Assembly (NCBI RefSeq): GCF_001591345.1
Contig: NZ_BCUS01000017.1
Location: 1 to 64,000, forward strand
Source of the DNA: Variovorax boronicumulans NBRC 103145
Lineage (GTDB): Bacteria; Pseudomonadota; Gammaproteobacteria; Burkholderiales; Burkholderiaceae_C
Direction of reading: 5' to 3'
Length of the DNA stretch: 64,000 nucleotides
Shown: piece by piece, positions 50,584 to 60,190 of the stretch
How the letters are laid out: each line of letters starts with the position of its first letter
How positions within the stretch are numbered: position 1 is the stretch's first letter
The notes under the pieces: model-generated
Database searches by the model: none
What the model was told of the DNA's origin: nothing
Seen by the model: the letters and a program-made list of their open reading frames with translations, nothing else
Position numbers and translations under genes: made by a program

Positions 50584-52544
50584 GTGAAGGCGGCAGCCCG
50601 CAGGGCTGGCCGACGGACTTTCCGTACCGGCCGCACCTGCGCTTCTGCTCGCTGGGCAACGAGAATGTGCGGGAGGTGATGGAGGGCTTTCGCCTCGCCT
50701 GCGAACGCCTCGGCTACACCACAAGCATTGCGCCGGGGCCGGGTGTCGACAACGAGGACATCAACCTCTTCTTCTTCGCGATGGGCCTGAGCCTGCCCTC
50801 GGACGACGAGTTGCCGCCGAACGCGATCGTCGTCAACTTCGAGCCGGCCCTGCCCGCGTTGCTCGCGGAGATGCCCGGCTACCAACGGCTGCTGCAGCGC
50901 GCCCATGTGTGGGAGTACAGCCTCGAGAACATGGTGCACCACCCGGCGCTGGGCATCCATCGGTCGGATTACGTGGGGCCGGGCTTCGAGCCGCTGGCCA
51001 CGCCGCTGCTGCCGGCGTCCGCGGTGCTGGACGACGCGCAGCAGGACATCGACGTCATCTTCTTCGGCGAGACGACGCCCCGGCGGCTGCAGGTGCTGGA
51101 GGCATTGACTGCCGCCGGACTGCGGGTGGCCTCCCCCTTCGGCACCGCCTGGACACCGGCGCAGCGCGACGCCTTGCTGCCGCGCGCCAAGGTCGGGCTG
51201 AACATGCGCAAGGCCGATCACTCCAGCACCGTCGAGTTGCCGCGCCTGTCGATCCTGCTGCGGCATCGCAAGGCCGTGGTGTCGGAGCTGTATCCCCATT
51301 CCGAGATTCCGCAGGTGCTGCGCGACGCGGTCGAAGGGTGTACGAAGGACGAGCTGGTCGACCGCGTGCGCGCGCTGGTGGCCGATGCGCCGCGGCGGCG
51401 TGCGCTGGAAATCGCCGGGCCGCGGGCGCTGCAGTCCTTGCCGCCGCAGCATGAGGTGCTGGCGGGTGCGATGCAGCGCTACCTTGCGGGGGCCCGACAG
51501 CGATGGGTGGCCCAACAGGCACTGAGCACGGCTGAGCCCGCCGCGCAGGTGTCCGTCCTGATGGTGACGCGAGACGGCGAAGCCGATGTCGCGGAGGCCC
51601 TGACATCGATCGCCGAGCAAGGCCTCGCACCGCACCAGATCATCGTGGTGGACGACGGCTCCACCGATGCCACCGTCGACGTGGTTCGCGCGCGCATGGC
51701 CGCCGACCCTCGGCTGGCCGAACTGCTGCTGTTGCAGGCGCCCGTCCCGATGGGCTGGGCAGCGGCCGCGCAATGGGGGTTGATGCAGGCGCGCGGCGAC
51801 GCGCTGGCGCTGTGGTCGCCGACCGTGCGCTGTGCGCCCGAGCGCCTGCAGGTGCAGTCCGCGTTCCTGCGGGCGTCGCCGGAGATCGGCGCGGTCGGTG
51901 CCTGGTACACCCGCGATGGCGAAGCGGAGCCGCCGCCGATGCAGCGCCTGCCGGAGATGCACGACCAGATCCTGGCCGCGCTGTTGGCGCATCTGCCGCA
52001 CGAACAACCGCTGTTGATGGGCGGCCTGATGCTGTCGTTGCCGCGCATCCAGCAACGCGGGCTCGGCTTCGACGCCACGCTCGGCCGGTTCGCATGGCTC
52101 GGCCTGCTGCTGGAACTGGTGCGCGGCGGTGTGCGGCTCGCCAACCTCGGCATGAGTCTGAGCCGACTGACGCGCCGCCACGCCACGGGCCTCACGGAAA
52201 CCGATGTGACGGCGCTGACCCGTGTGCGAGAGCGTCTGCTGCCCCTGGTCTTCCCCGAAGTGCCGTTCGCCGATGCGCAGCGGCTGGCCCGGCTCTATGG
52301 CCAGCAATGGGCGCCCGATGCCGACGATGCCACGGCGCTGCTGCGCGACATGGCGGGCGCCTGCGAGCGGCAGGGCGACGTCCACGCGACCACCGTGCTG
52401 CGCGGAGAGAGCCTGCGCGTGCTGGCGGTGTATGCGGAGAACGGGCGACTGGCGCCGGGCTACCTCGACACGCTGATGCGCGAGCCCTTGCTGCGCGATT
52501 TCCTGGCGCCGCTGGGCGAGCGCCTGCGTGCATTCGTGCCGTGA
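50580..52544 (+). CDS. Two-domain glycosyltransferase-like protein coupled to the ABC operon
   Basis: The 654-residue protein has two parts. Residues ~15-300 resemble a GT-B or CgeB-like glycosyltransferase domain ([40 protein letters not shown]). Residues ~320-500 form a GT2 domain ([34 protein letters not shown]). Where active GT2 enzymes carry a DxD motif the sequence reads [10 protein letters not shown], so the metal-binding aspartates seem lost. The GTG at 50580 overlaps the preceding stop. A large glycosyltransferase in a peptide transporter operon is unexpected. Its acceptor is unknown. Confidence 0.72.
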   Translation: MSEGGSPQGWPTDFPYRPHLRFCSLGNENVREVMEGFRLACERLGYTTSIAPGPGVDNEDINLFFFAMGLSLPSDDELPPNAIVVNFEPALPALLAEMPGYQRLLQRAHVWEYSLENMVHHPALGIHRSDYVGPGFEPLATPLLPASAVLDDAQQDIDVIFFGETTPRRLQVLEALTAAGLRVASPFGTAWTPAQRDALLPRAKVGLNMRKADHSSTVELPRLSILLRHRKAVVSELYPHSEIPQVLRDAVEGCTKDELVDRVRALVADAPRRRALEIAGPRALQSLPPQHEVLAGAMQRYLAGARQRWVAQQALSTAEPAAQVSVLMVTRDGEADVAEALTSIAEQGLAPHQIIVVDDGSTDATVDVVRARMAADPRLAELLLLQAPVPMGWAAAAQWGLMQARGDALALWSPTVRCAPERLQVQSAFLRASPEIGAVGAWYTRDGEAEPPPMQRLPEMHDQILAALLAHLPHEQPLLMGGLMLSLPRIQQRGLGFDATLGRFAWLGLLLELVRGGVRLANLGMSLSRLTRRHATGLTETDVTALTRVRERLLPLVFPEVPFADAQRLARLYGQQWAPDADDATALLRDMAGACERQGDVHATTVLRGESLRVLAVYAENGRLAPGYLDTLMREPLLRDFLAPLGERLRAFVP

Positions 52545-52646
52545 ACCATGGCCCTTGCGCCGGGCGGTGTGCGTAAACGCACTTTCCCTGCCGTCACTCT
52601 GTTGCACAGTCCCGGGTTGGCCCCGAATCCACACCCCCCTGACACG

Positions 52647-53552
52647 ATGACCTCCACCCCGATGACCCGCCTGCTCGGCCGCCGCGGCTTTCTCATGGGC
52701 TCGGCGCTGGGCGCGACCGCCGCGCTGGCGTCGATGACCGAGATCGCGCACGCGGCCGGCGCAGCACCGGCGCGCCGCATGCCGGTCATCTTCATCGGCC
52801 ACGGGTCGCCGATGAATGCGCTGGCGGACAACGCCTTCACGCGCCGCCTCGCGACCTGGGGCCGCGAGCTGCCGCGCCCTACGGCGATCCTCAGCGTGTC
52901 GGCGCACTGGCTCAGCCAGGGCGCGACCGGGGTCACGGTGCAGACGCGGCCCAAGACGATCCACGACTTCGGCGGCTTTCCGCAGGCGCTGTTCGACATC
53001 GAGTACCCCGCGGCCGGCCATCCTGCGCTCGCGCGCGAAGCGATCGGCGCCGTCAAGCAAACGCCGGTGATCGCCACCGAGCAGTGGGGACTGGACCACG
53101 GCACCTGGACCGTGCTGAAGCACCTGTACCCGAAGGCCGACGTGCCGGTCTTCCAGCTCAGCATCGACTACGACAAGCCGGCGGCGTTCCACCATGCGGT
53201 GGGGCGCGACATGGCGGCCTTGCGCGACCAGGGCGTGCTCGTGATGGGCAGCGGCAACGTGGTGCACAACCTGCGCGCCACCGACCGCGGCACGCCCGAT
53301 GGGCTCAAGGCGAGCCGCCCGTGGGCGCAGTCGTTCGACGAGGCGGTGAAGGCCGCGCTGGCCGGCCGGGACGACCGCGCGCTGATCGGCTACGAGAAAC
53401 TCGAAGGGGCGTCGACCGCCGTGGCCACGCCGGACCACTACTTTCCCTTCCTGTATGCCCTGGGCGCTGCGGCGCCGGGCGAGCGTGCGAAGACGGTCTA
53501 CGAAGGCTTCCAGTCGGGCACGCTCAGCATGCGCTGCCTCCAGTTCGGCTGA
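52647..53552 (+). CDS. Extradiol ring-cleavage dioxygenase-like (DODA/YgiD family) with Tat signal
   Basis: The 301-residue protein has a Tat signal peptide (GRRGFLMGSALG near residues 10-21). A class III extradiol dioxygenase domain follows, with metal-ligand histidines in VIFIGHGSPMNALAD, LSVSAHWLSQG and WGLDHGTWTVLKHLYP. C-terminal TPDHYFPFLYALG is conserved in the 4,5-DOPA dioxygenase group. Most family members are cytoplasmic, so the Tat signal is notable. The ATG at 52647 is chosen to begin the signal peptide. It converges on zwf. Confidence 0.85.
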   Translation: MTSTPMTRLLGRRGFLMGSALGATAALASMTEIAHAAGAAPARRMPVIFIGHGSPMNALADNAFTRRLATWGRELPRPTAILSVSAHWLSQGATGVTVQTRPKTIHDFGGFPQALFDIEYPAAGHPALAREAIGAVKQTPVIATEQWGLDHGTWTVLKHLYPKADVPVFQLSIDYDKPAAFHHAVGRDMAALRDQGVLVMGSGNVVHNLRATDRGTPDGLKASRPWAQSFDEAVKAALAGRDDRALIGYEKLEGASTAVATPDHYFPFLYALGAAAPGERAKTVYEGFQSGTLSMRCLQFG

Positions 53553-53577
53553 AGGCGCGGCGCATTCGGCGGCGGTC

Positions 53578-55050
53578 TTACTGCTCCTCGCCCCAGGCGA
53601 AGCCGTCGCGGGCGATCATGGCGCTCGACGCGCTGGGGCCCCAGGTGCCGGCCGCATAGGGGCGCGGACCGCCGTCGGACTCCCAGGAGTCGATGAGCGG
53701 CTCGACCCAGCGCCAGGCTTCTTCCTGCTCGTCGCTGCGCACGAACAGGTTGAGGCGCCCGTCGATCACGTCCAGCAGCAGGCGTTCGTAGGCGCCCACG
53801 CGCTCGGCGCCGAAGCGCTTGTCGAAGTCCAGGTCGAGCTGCACCGGCGCCAGTTGGGCGGCGCTGGCGTGGCCATTGCCGCCGCGCTGGCGGTTGTCCT
53901 GCGCCTGCGCGAGCATGTGCAGTTCCAGGCCGTCTTTCGGTTGCAGGTTGATCACCAGCTTGTTCACGTTGCCTGCGGGGGCGCGGTAGATGGCGTGCGG
54001 CGTGGGGCGGAAGTTGACCTCGATGCGCGCGTCGCGCGAGGCCAGCCGCTTGCCGGTGCGGATGTAGAAGGGCACGCCGGCCCAGCGCCAGTTGGCGATC
54101 TCGGTGCGCAGCGCCACGAAGGTCTCGGTGCGGCTGTCGGGGTTCACGCCCGGCTCGTCGCGGTAGCCCTGCACCCGCTCGCCGTAGGCCGTGCCGGCCG
54201 TGTACTGGCCGCGCACCGCGTGCAGGCCCAGGCTCTCGGGCGTCCAGGGCTTGAGGGCGCGCAGCACCTTGAGCTTTTCGTCGCGGATGGCGTCGGCGTG
54301 CGCGTTGATGGGCGGCTCCATGGCCACGGCGCACAGCAGCTGCAGCGCGTGGTTCTGCACCATGTCGCGCAGCGCGCCGGTCTGGTCGTAGAAGGCGCCG
54401 CGCTTTTCCACGCCCAGGTCCTCGGCCATGGTGATCTGGATGTTGGCGATGTGCTCGCGGCGCCAGATGGGCTCGAACAGGGCATTGCCGAAGCGCATCG
54501 CGAACAGGTTCTGCACCGAGGGCTTGCCCAGGTAGTGGTCGATGCGAAAGACCTGCTTCTCCTCGAGCACCTTGCCCACCGCGGCGTTGATGGCGCGGTT
54601 GGAGGCGAGGTCGTGGCCCAGCGGCTTCTCGAGCACGACGCGGGTGCGCGGGCCGTTGAGCCCGGCGGCGGCGATCTGCTCGACCACCTGCGTGAAGAGC
54701 GCGGGCGCCGTGGCCACGTACATCACGACCGTCTTGGCGTCGCGCTGCTTGAGCAGATCGGCCAGGCTGGCGTAGTCGGCGGGCTTGGACAGGTCCATGC
54801 GCAGGTAGTGCAGCATGGAGGCGAACTTCTTGAACTCCTCGGGGGAGGGGCGCTTGGCGCCTTCGACGGCGCTGAAGCGCGACTGGATCAGCTCGCGGTA
54901 CTGGTCGTCCGACAGGTCGTCGCGCGCCACGCCGACGATGCGCCCGTCCTGCGGCAGGCTGCCGTGCCTGAAGGCCTGGAACAGCGCGGGCATCAGCTTG
55001 CGCCACGCAAGGTCGCCAGTACCGCCGAACAGAACGAGATCGAAGCTCAT
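53578..55050 (-). CDS. zwf: Glucose-6-phosphate dehydrogenase
   Basis: The 490-residue enzyme oxidises glucose 6-phosphate to 6-phosphogluconolactone. The nucleotide-binding motif is LFGGTGDLAWRKL (residues 7-19), slightly different from the usual GxxGDLAxRKL. The substrate signature RIDHYLGKPSVQN lies near residue 170. EKPLGHDLASN is also typical. The start MSFDLVLFGG is normal for the family. It is divergent from an AfuABC-like transporter across 143 bp and shares a possible HexR site with it. Confidence 0.96.
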   Translation of the reverse strand: MSFDLVLFGGTGDLAWRKLMPALFQAFRHGSLPQDGRIVGVARDDLSDDQYRELIQSRFSAVEGAKRPSPEEFKKFASMLHYLRMDLSKPADYASLADLLKQRDAKTVVMYVATAPALFTQVVEQIAAAGLNGPRTRVVLEKPLGHDLASNRAINAAVGKVLEEKQVFRIDHYLGKPSVQNLFAMRFGNALFEPIWRREHIANIQITMAEDLGVEKRGAFYDQTGALRDMVQNHALQLLCAVAMEPPINAHADAIRDEKLKVLRALKPWTPESLGLHAVRGQYTAGTAYGERVQGYRDEPGVNPDSRTETFVALRTEIANWRWAGVPFYIRTGKRLASRDARIEVNFRPTPHAIYRAPAGNVNKLVINLQPKDGLELHMLAQAQDNRQRGGNGHASAAQLAPVQLDLDFDKRFGAERVGAYERLLLDVIDGRLNLFVRSDEQEEAWRWVEPLIDSWESDGGPRPYAAGTWGPSASSAMIARDGFAWGEEQ

Positions 55051-55127
55051 GAGAAAACTTTCCTTTGTCTGAATGCCGAGCAGGCAACGTGCCAGTCGCG
55101 ATGGTACTTGTACCGATTCGGCACACC

Positions 55128-55142
55128 TGTACTAAAGCTACG
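55128..55142. promoter_or_regulatory. HexR-like palindrome between zwf and the ABC transporter
   Basis: TGTACTAAAGCTACG agrees at about 12 of 15 positions with the TGTARTWWWAYTACA pattern I recall for HexR, a repressor of zwf and central carbon genes in proteobacteria. A second dyad, GGTAC-TT-GTACC, lies at 55103-55114. No RpiR/HexR gene is in the window. Confidence 0.4.
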
Positions 55143-55193
55143 CTGTCCCATGGCCGCGAGGCCTTTTTTTATTGCCGAGGCAGGGGAATACCA

Positions 55194-56204
55194 ATGAAGA
55201 AGCTTTTCACGGCAGCCGCGCTGCTGGGTCTGTCGGCCGCCGCGTCGGCGCAGACTGTCAACGTCATCTGCTCGGTGCAGGCCGAGTGGTGCAACGTGAT
55301 CTCCACCGTCTACGCCCGCACCACGGGCGTGCGCATCAACATGGCGCTCAAGGGCTCGGGCGAGGCGCTGGCCCAGCTCATCGCCGAGAAGGACAACCCC
55401 AAGACCGACGTCTGGTTCGGCGGCACGGGCGACCCGCACCTGCAGGCGGCCGAGCAGGGGCTCACGCTCGAGTACAAGTCGCCCACGCTCACGCAGCTGC
55501 ATCCCTGGGCCCAGCAGCAGGCCAAGCAGTCGGGCTACAAGACCGTGGGCATCTACTCGGGCCCGCTGGGCTTCGGCTACAACCCCGAGCTGCTCGCCAA
55601 GAAGAAGCTGCCCGTGCCCAAGACCTGGGCCGACCTGCTCAAGCCCGAGTACAAGGGCGACATCCAGGTGGCCAACCCCGCGTCGAGCGGCACGGCCTAC
55701 ACCATGATCGCCACGCTGGTGCAGCTCATGGGCGAGGACAAGGCCTTCGACTACCTCAAGGCGCTGCACAAGAACGTCGGCCAGTACACCCGCTCGGGCA
55801 CCGGCCCGATCAAGGCGGTGGCGCGCGGCGAAACCGCGATCTCCATCAGCTTCGTGCACGACGGCCCGGGCGAGAAGATGCAGGGCTTTCCGGTCGAAAC
55901 CATCACGCCGAGCGACGGCACCGGCGCCGAGATCGGCTCCATGAGCGTCATCAAGGGCGCGCGCAACCTCGATGCGGCCAAGAAGTTCTACGAATGGGCG
56001 CTCACGCCCGCCGCGCAGGAACTGGGCGCCGCCAACAAGCAGTTCCAGCTGCCCAGCAATGCGAGCGCCAAGCTCGACCCGCGCATCCCTGATTTCAAGA
56101 AGATCAAGTTCATCAACTACGACTACGCCAAGTACGGCGCCAGCGCCGAGCGCCGCCGCCTGATCGCGCGCTGGGAAAAAGACGTCAACTCGCTGCCGCG
56201 CTAA
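55194..56204 (+). CDS. Periplasmic substrate-binding protein, FbpA/AfuA-like
   Basis: The 336-residue family 1 extracellular binding protein has a signal peptide (MKKLFTAAALLGLSAAASAQ). Elements include VWFGGTGDPHLQAAEQG near 80 and YSGPLGFGYNPELLAKKKLP near 120. The paired tyrosines that bind ferric iron in FbpA are not visible in the expected C-terminal region. This argues for a non-iron ligand, and related AfuA proteins bind hexose phosphates. The stop touches the next start (TAAGTG). Ligand assignment is inferred from neighbours zwf, tal and pgi. Confidence 0.85.
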   Translation: MKKLFTAAALLGLSAAASAQTVNVICSVQAEWCNVISTVYARTTGVRINMALKGSGEALAQLIAEKDNPKTDVWFGGTGDPHLQAAEQGLTLEYKSPTLTQLHPWAQQQAKQSGYKTVGIYSGPLGFGYNPELLAKKKLPVPKTWADLLKPEYKGDIQVANPASSGTAYTMIATLVQLMGEDKAFDYLKALHKNVGQYTRSGTGPIKAVARGETAISISFVHDGPGEKMQGFPVETITPSDGTGAEIGSMSVIKGARNLDAAKKFYEWALTPAAQELGAANKQFQLPSNASAKLDPRIPDFKKIKFINYDYAKYGASAERRRLIARWEKDVNSLPR

Positions 56205-58478
56205 GTGCAGGCGCGTTCCAACGAAGGCGCGCCGGCCAACCCGGCGTCCCTGGCCGCCGCCCGGCGCGCGCGGCGATGGATCTGGGCCTGGGTCGCGCTG
56301 GGCCTGGTGGCCTATCTCGTGCTGCCCTGGTATGCGATCCAGGATTCGACCTGGTACGAAGCCGTTCCGCAGGTCTTCGGGCAGGCGGAAGGCGCCAACG
56401 GCCTGATGCAGGCGGCCACGCAGGGCCGCAGCTGGCTCTTCATCGGGCTGGCCGGGTTGCTGCTGTGCGCTGTCGGTGCGGCCTTGCCGGCCGGCAAGGC
56501 GCAGGGGCGCTGGCTGCTGGCGGGCGGCGCGATCGGCGCCATCGGCCTGGCCGTGGCGGGCTTCACCATCGGCGCGCGCGGCTGGAGCGTCGCGGCGCTC
56601 AACACCCAGTTCGGCGAGTTGGCGCTCAACCAGTTCGGCATCGGCGCGGGCGGCTTCGTGGCGCTCACGGCGCTGGTGCTGCTGGCGGCCTTCGGCATGG
56701 CGCGGCTCGGCCTGTTCAAGGGCGACCTGTTCGTCTCTGCCTCGGTGGTCGGCTGCGGCGTGCTGATGGCGCTGTTCATCGCCTACCCGGTGAGCCGGGC
56801 ACTGTCGGGCGCCTTCTTCAACGAAGACGGGCAGTGGTCGATCGCGGCCTTCGCGGCGCGCGTGTTCACCGAGCGCATCTGGGGCCTGGGCTGCCTGGCG
56901 GGCGGCGTGCGCTGCGGCGTGGCGTGGAACACGCTGGTGCTGGCGCTGCTCACGGCGGCCGGCACCACCTTCCTGGGCACGCTGATGGCGCTGATGGCCG
57001 AGCGCGGCAGTCGGCGCGGGCAGGGCGCATTGCGGGTGCTGGCGCTGCTGCCGATCATCACGCCGCCGTTCGTCGTCGGCCTGGGCCTCATCTTGCTGTT
57101 CGGCCGTGCCGGCATCGTCAACCAGGTGCTCGAAAACGTGTTCGGCATCGAGCCCACGCGCTGGTTCTACGGCATGCCGGGCGTGCTGGTGGCGCAGCTG
57201 TTCGCCTTCACGCCCATCGCCTTCATGATCATGCGCGGCGTGGTGCAGGGCATCGCGCCCAGCCTGGAAGAGGCTGCGCAGATGCTGCGCGCCGACCGGC
57301 GCCGGGCCTTCTTCACCGTCACGCTGCCGCTGCTCAAGCCCGGGCTGGCCAACGCCTTCCTGGTCGGCTTCATCGAGAGCATTGCCGACTTCGGCAACCC
57401 GGTGGTGGTGGGCGGGCAGTTCTCGGTGCTGTCGACCGACATCTTCTTCGCCATCGTCGGCGCGCAGTACGACCAGGGCCGCGCCGCGTCGCTGGCCTGG
57501 GTGCTCACGCTGTTCGCGCTCGGCGTGTTCGCGCTGCAGCGCGGCCTGCTCGGCAAGCAGAACTACACGACGGTGAGCGGCAAGGGCGATGCCGGCATCG
57601 CGATGCCGTTGCCCGACGGCGTGCGCCGCACCATCCAGTGCATCGCGCTGCCGTGGATCGCCTTCACCGCCGTGGTCTACCTGTTCGCCTTCGCGGGCGG
57701 CTTCGTGCAGACCTGGGGCCGCGACTACAGCTTCACGCTCAACCACTTCAAGAGCGCCTTCGCGCTGGAGTGGGGCCAGTTCGGGCTGGTGTGGGCCGGT
57801 ACGGCGTGGAACTCGCTGATCACCACGCTGAAGCTGGCCGGCATCTCGGCGCCGATCACCGCAGCGCTGGGCCTGCTCATTGCCTGGCTGTTGGCGCGCA
57901 ACGAGTTCAAGGGGCAGGGCGCCTTCGAGTTCGGCGCGCTGCTGGCCTTTGCGATCCCGGGCACGGTGCTGGGCGTGAGCTACATCCTGGCCTTCAACGT
58001 GCCGCCGTTCGAGCTCACGGGCACGGGGCTGATCATCGTGCTGTGCTTTATGTTCCGCAATCTGCCGGTGGGCGTGCGGGCCGGCACGGCGGCCTTCAAG
58101 CAACTCGACCGCTCGCTCGACGAGGCCTCGCTGATGCTGCGCGCGTCCACGTCGCAGACGCTGTTCAAGGTGGTGCTGCCGCTGCTCAAGCCGGCGCTGG
58201 TGGCTGCGCTGGTCTACAGCTTCGTGCGCGCCATGACGACGGTGAGCGCCGTGATCTTCCTGGTCACGGCCGAGAACGAACTGGCCACCACCTACATCAT
58301 CGGCCGCGTCGGCAATGGCGACTACGGCATTGCGCTGGCCTACTGCACGGTGCTCATGGTGCTGATGTCGCTGGCCATTGCGCTGGTGCAGTTCGTGGTC
58401 GGAGAGCGCAAGTTGGGAAGACGCGGGGCCACGCCCAATCATCAAGGGCATCACAAAATGGAAAGCCTCTCCGCATGA
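56205..58478 (+). CDS. ABC transporter permease, fused FbpB/AfuB-like
   Basis: The 757-residue permease is unusually long. It carries four extra N-terminal membrane segments (~20-190), then two permease units with EAA loops (EEAAQMLRADRRRAFF near 352 and DEASLMLRASTSQTLF near 640). AfuB-type permeases of the sugar-phosphate system are also of this long form. The GTG start abuts the binding-protein stop. Its end overlaps the ATPase gene by four bases. Confidence 0.88.
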   Translation: MQARSNEGAPANPASLAAARRARRWIWAWVALGLVAYLVLPWYAIQDSTWYEAVPQVFGQAEGANGLMQAATQGRSWLFIGLAGLLLCAVGAALPAGKAQGRWLLAGGAIGAIGLAVAGFTIGARGWSVAALNTQFGELALNQFGIGAGGFVALTALVLLAAFGMARLGLFKGDLFVSASVVGCGVLMALFIAYPVSRALSGAFFNEDGQWSIAAFAARVFTERIWGLGCLAGGVRCGVAWNTLVLALLTAAGTTFLGTLMALMAERGSRRGQGALRVLALLPIITPPFVVGLGLILLFGRAGIVNQVLENVFGIEPTRWFYGMPGVLVAQLFAFTPIAFMIMRGVVQGIAPSLEEAAQMLRADRRRAFFTVTLPLLKPGLANAFLVGFIESIADFGNPVVVGGQFSVLSTDIFFAIVGAQYDQGRAASLAWVLTLFALGVFALQRGLLGKQNYTTVSGKGDAGIAMPLPDGVRRTIQCIALPWIAFTAVVYLFAFAGGFVQTWGRDYSFTLNHFKSAFALEWGQFGLVWAGTAWNSLITTLKLAGISAPITAALGLLIAWLLARNEFKGQGAFEFGALLAFAIPGTVLGVSYILAFNVPPFELTGTGLIIVLCFMFRNLPVGVRAGTAAFKQLDRSLDEASLMLRASTSQTLFKVVLPLLKPALVAALVYSFVRAMTTVSAVIFLVTAENELATTYIIGRVGNGDYGIALAYCTVLMVLMSLAIALVQFVVGERKLGRRGATPNHQGHHKMESLSA

Positions 58479-59515
58479 ACGGTATCGAATTCCGCAACGT
58501 CACCAAGCGCTACGGCACGGACAAGAACGGGCCGATGGCCGTCAAGGGCATCAGCTTCGAGGTGCCCGTGGGCACGCTCACCACCATCCTCGGCCCCTCG
58601 GGCTGCGGCAAGACGACCACGCTGCGCATGATCGCGGGGCTCGAATCGCCCACCTCGGGCTCGATCTTCATGGGCGGGCGCGACGTCACCACGCTCGGCC
58701 CGGGCGAGCGCAACGTGAGCATGATGTTCCAGAGCTACGCGCTGTTCCCGCACATGAACGTGATCGAGAACGTGGGCTACGGCCTGCGCATGAGCGGTGT
58801 GAAGAAGGACGAAGCCACGGTGCGCGCGCGCGAGGCGCTCAGGGGCGTGGGCCTGGTCGGTTTCGACGAGCGCCTGCCCAGCGAGCTGTCGGGTGGCCAG
58901 CAGCAGCGCGTGGCCCTGGCGCGCGCGCTGGTGCTCGAGCCGGCGGTGCTGCTGTTCGACGAGCCGCTGTCCAATCTCGATGCCCGCCTGCGGCGCGAGA
59001 TGCGCGAGGAAATCCGCTCATTGCAGCAGCGCCTGAAGCTCACCGTGGCCTACGTGACGCACGACCAGAGCGAGGCCCTGGCCGTGAGCGACCAGATCAT
59101 CGTCATGGACCACGGCGTGATCGCCCAGCGCGGCACGCCCGAGCAGCTCTACGGCCGGCCCGAGAGCGAGTTCGTCGCCGGCTTCATGGGCGAAGCCATG
59201 GTGTTCCCGGCCGTGGCACAGGCCGACGGCAGCGTCACGCTCGGCCCGCTGCGCCTGCAGCCGCGCTACGCGGTGGCGCCCGGCACGGTGAAGGTGGCGG
59301 TGCGGCCCGAGGCCTGGGACATCGGCGCGCTCGACGGCCTGCCCGCCACGCTGCGCAAGTCGGCGTACCTGGGCAGCTTCTACGAGTACGGCTTCGACAC
59401 CCCGCTGGGGCCGGTCTTCGTGGTCTCGACCGACCTGTCGCGCCCGCTGGCGGCCGGCACGCAGACCACCCTGTCGCTCGGAACCCATGGTGTGAGCGTG
59501 GTGCCCGGCGCATGA
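58475..59515 (+). CDS. ABC transporter ATP-binding protein, FbpC/AfuC-like
   Basis: The 346-residue ATPase has Walker A LGPSGCGKTTT near 41, Q-loop MMFQSYALFPHM, signature ELSGGQQQRVALARAL, Walker B LLFDEPLSNLDARLR and H-loop THDQSEALAVSD. A C-terminal TOBE-like domain (~240-346) follows. It energises the permease before it, with which it overlaps (ATGA). A HAD phosphatase gene follows after 12 bp. Confidence 0.93.
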   Translation: MNGIEFRNVTKRYGTDKNGPMAVKGISFEVPVGTLTTILGPSGCGKTTTLRMIAGLESPTSGSIFMGGRDVTTLGPGERNVSMMFQSYALFPHMNVIENVGYGLRMSGVKKDEATVRAREALRGVGLVGFDERLPSELSGGQQQRVALARALVLEPAVLLFDEPLSNLDARLRREMREEIRSLQQRLKLTVAYVTHDQSEALAVSDQIIVMDHGVIAQRGTPEQLYGRPESEFVAGFMGEAMVFPAVAQADGSVTLGPLRLQPRYAVAPGTVKVAVRPEAWDIGALDGLPATLRKSAYLGSFYEYGFDTPLGPVFVVSTDLSRPLAAGTQTTLSLGTHGVSVVPGA

Positions 59516-59527
59516 AACAATGGCGCC

Positions 59528-60190
59528 ATGAACGTGGTTTTCGATCTTGGCGCCGTGCTGTTCGCCTGGGAGCCGGCACGGCTGGTCCAGGCCCATCTCC
59601 CCTCTCACGCCCCCACTGACGCCGCCGCCGCGGCCCTGGGCCGGGCCCTTTTCCATCACGACGACTGGACCGGCTTCGACTGCGGCACCCGCACGCTGGA
59701 CGATGCCATCGCCCGCATGTCGGCGCGGCTGGCGCTGCCCGCCGAGTCGCTGCACGCCATGCTCGACGGGCTCGGGGAGCGGCTGGCGCCGATCGACGTC
59801 ACGGTCGCGATGCTCGAAGAGCTGCTCGTGCAGCGCGACGCCGGCGAGCCGCTGCGCCTGTACTACCTGTCGAACATGCCCGTGCCCTTCGCCCGCGCCC
59901 TCGAGCGCCGGCACGCCTTCATGCGGCGCTTCGACGGCGGCGTGTTCTCGGGTGACGTGAAGTTCCTCAAGCCCGAGCGCGAGATCTACGAGCTGCTGGC
60001 CATGCGCCACGGCCTCGAGCCCGAGCAGACCGTGTTCATCGACGACTCGGCCGCCAACGTCGAGATGGCGCGCGCCTTCGGCTGGCACGCCATCCACTGC
60101 ACCGCGCCGGCCATGCTGCCGTCGCAGCTGCAGCGCTACCTGCCGGTGAGCACCACCTTGTCGGTGTCGAACCCCAGGCTGCGGGCGTAG
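59528..60190 (+). CDS. HAD hydrolase, YihX-like sugar-phosphatase candidate
   Basis: The 220-residue HAD IA protein has motif I VFDLGAVLF, where Gly replaces the second Asp. The same DLG form occurs in YihX, a glucose-1-phosphate phosphatase. Motif II is LYYLSNMP, motif III Lys is in GDVKFLKPE and motif IV is VFIDDSAANVEMA. Co-transcription with an AfuABC-like transporter fits dephosphorylation of an imported sugar phosphate. Its last 55 bp overlap the convergent lipocalin gene. Confidence 0.82.
   Translation: MNVVFDLGAVLFAWEPARLVQAHLPSHAPTDAAAAALGRALFHHDDWTGFDCGTRTLDDAIARMSARLALPAESLHAMLDGLGERLAPIDVTVAMLEELLVQRDAGEPLRLYYLSNMPVPFARALERRHAFMRRFDGGVFSGDVKFLKPEREIYELLAMRHGLEPEQTVFIDDSAANVEMARAFGWHAIHCTAPAMLPSQLQRYLPVSTTLSVSNPRLRA

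Noticed and set aside
55194-59515. Ferric iron ABC transporter (FbpABC) as the primary call
   Set aside because: The paired tyrosine iron ligands are not visible and the neighbours are sugar-phosphate enzymes. It remains possible.
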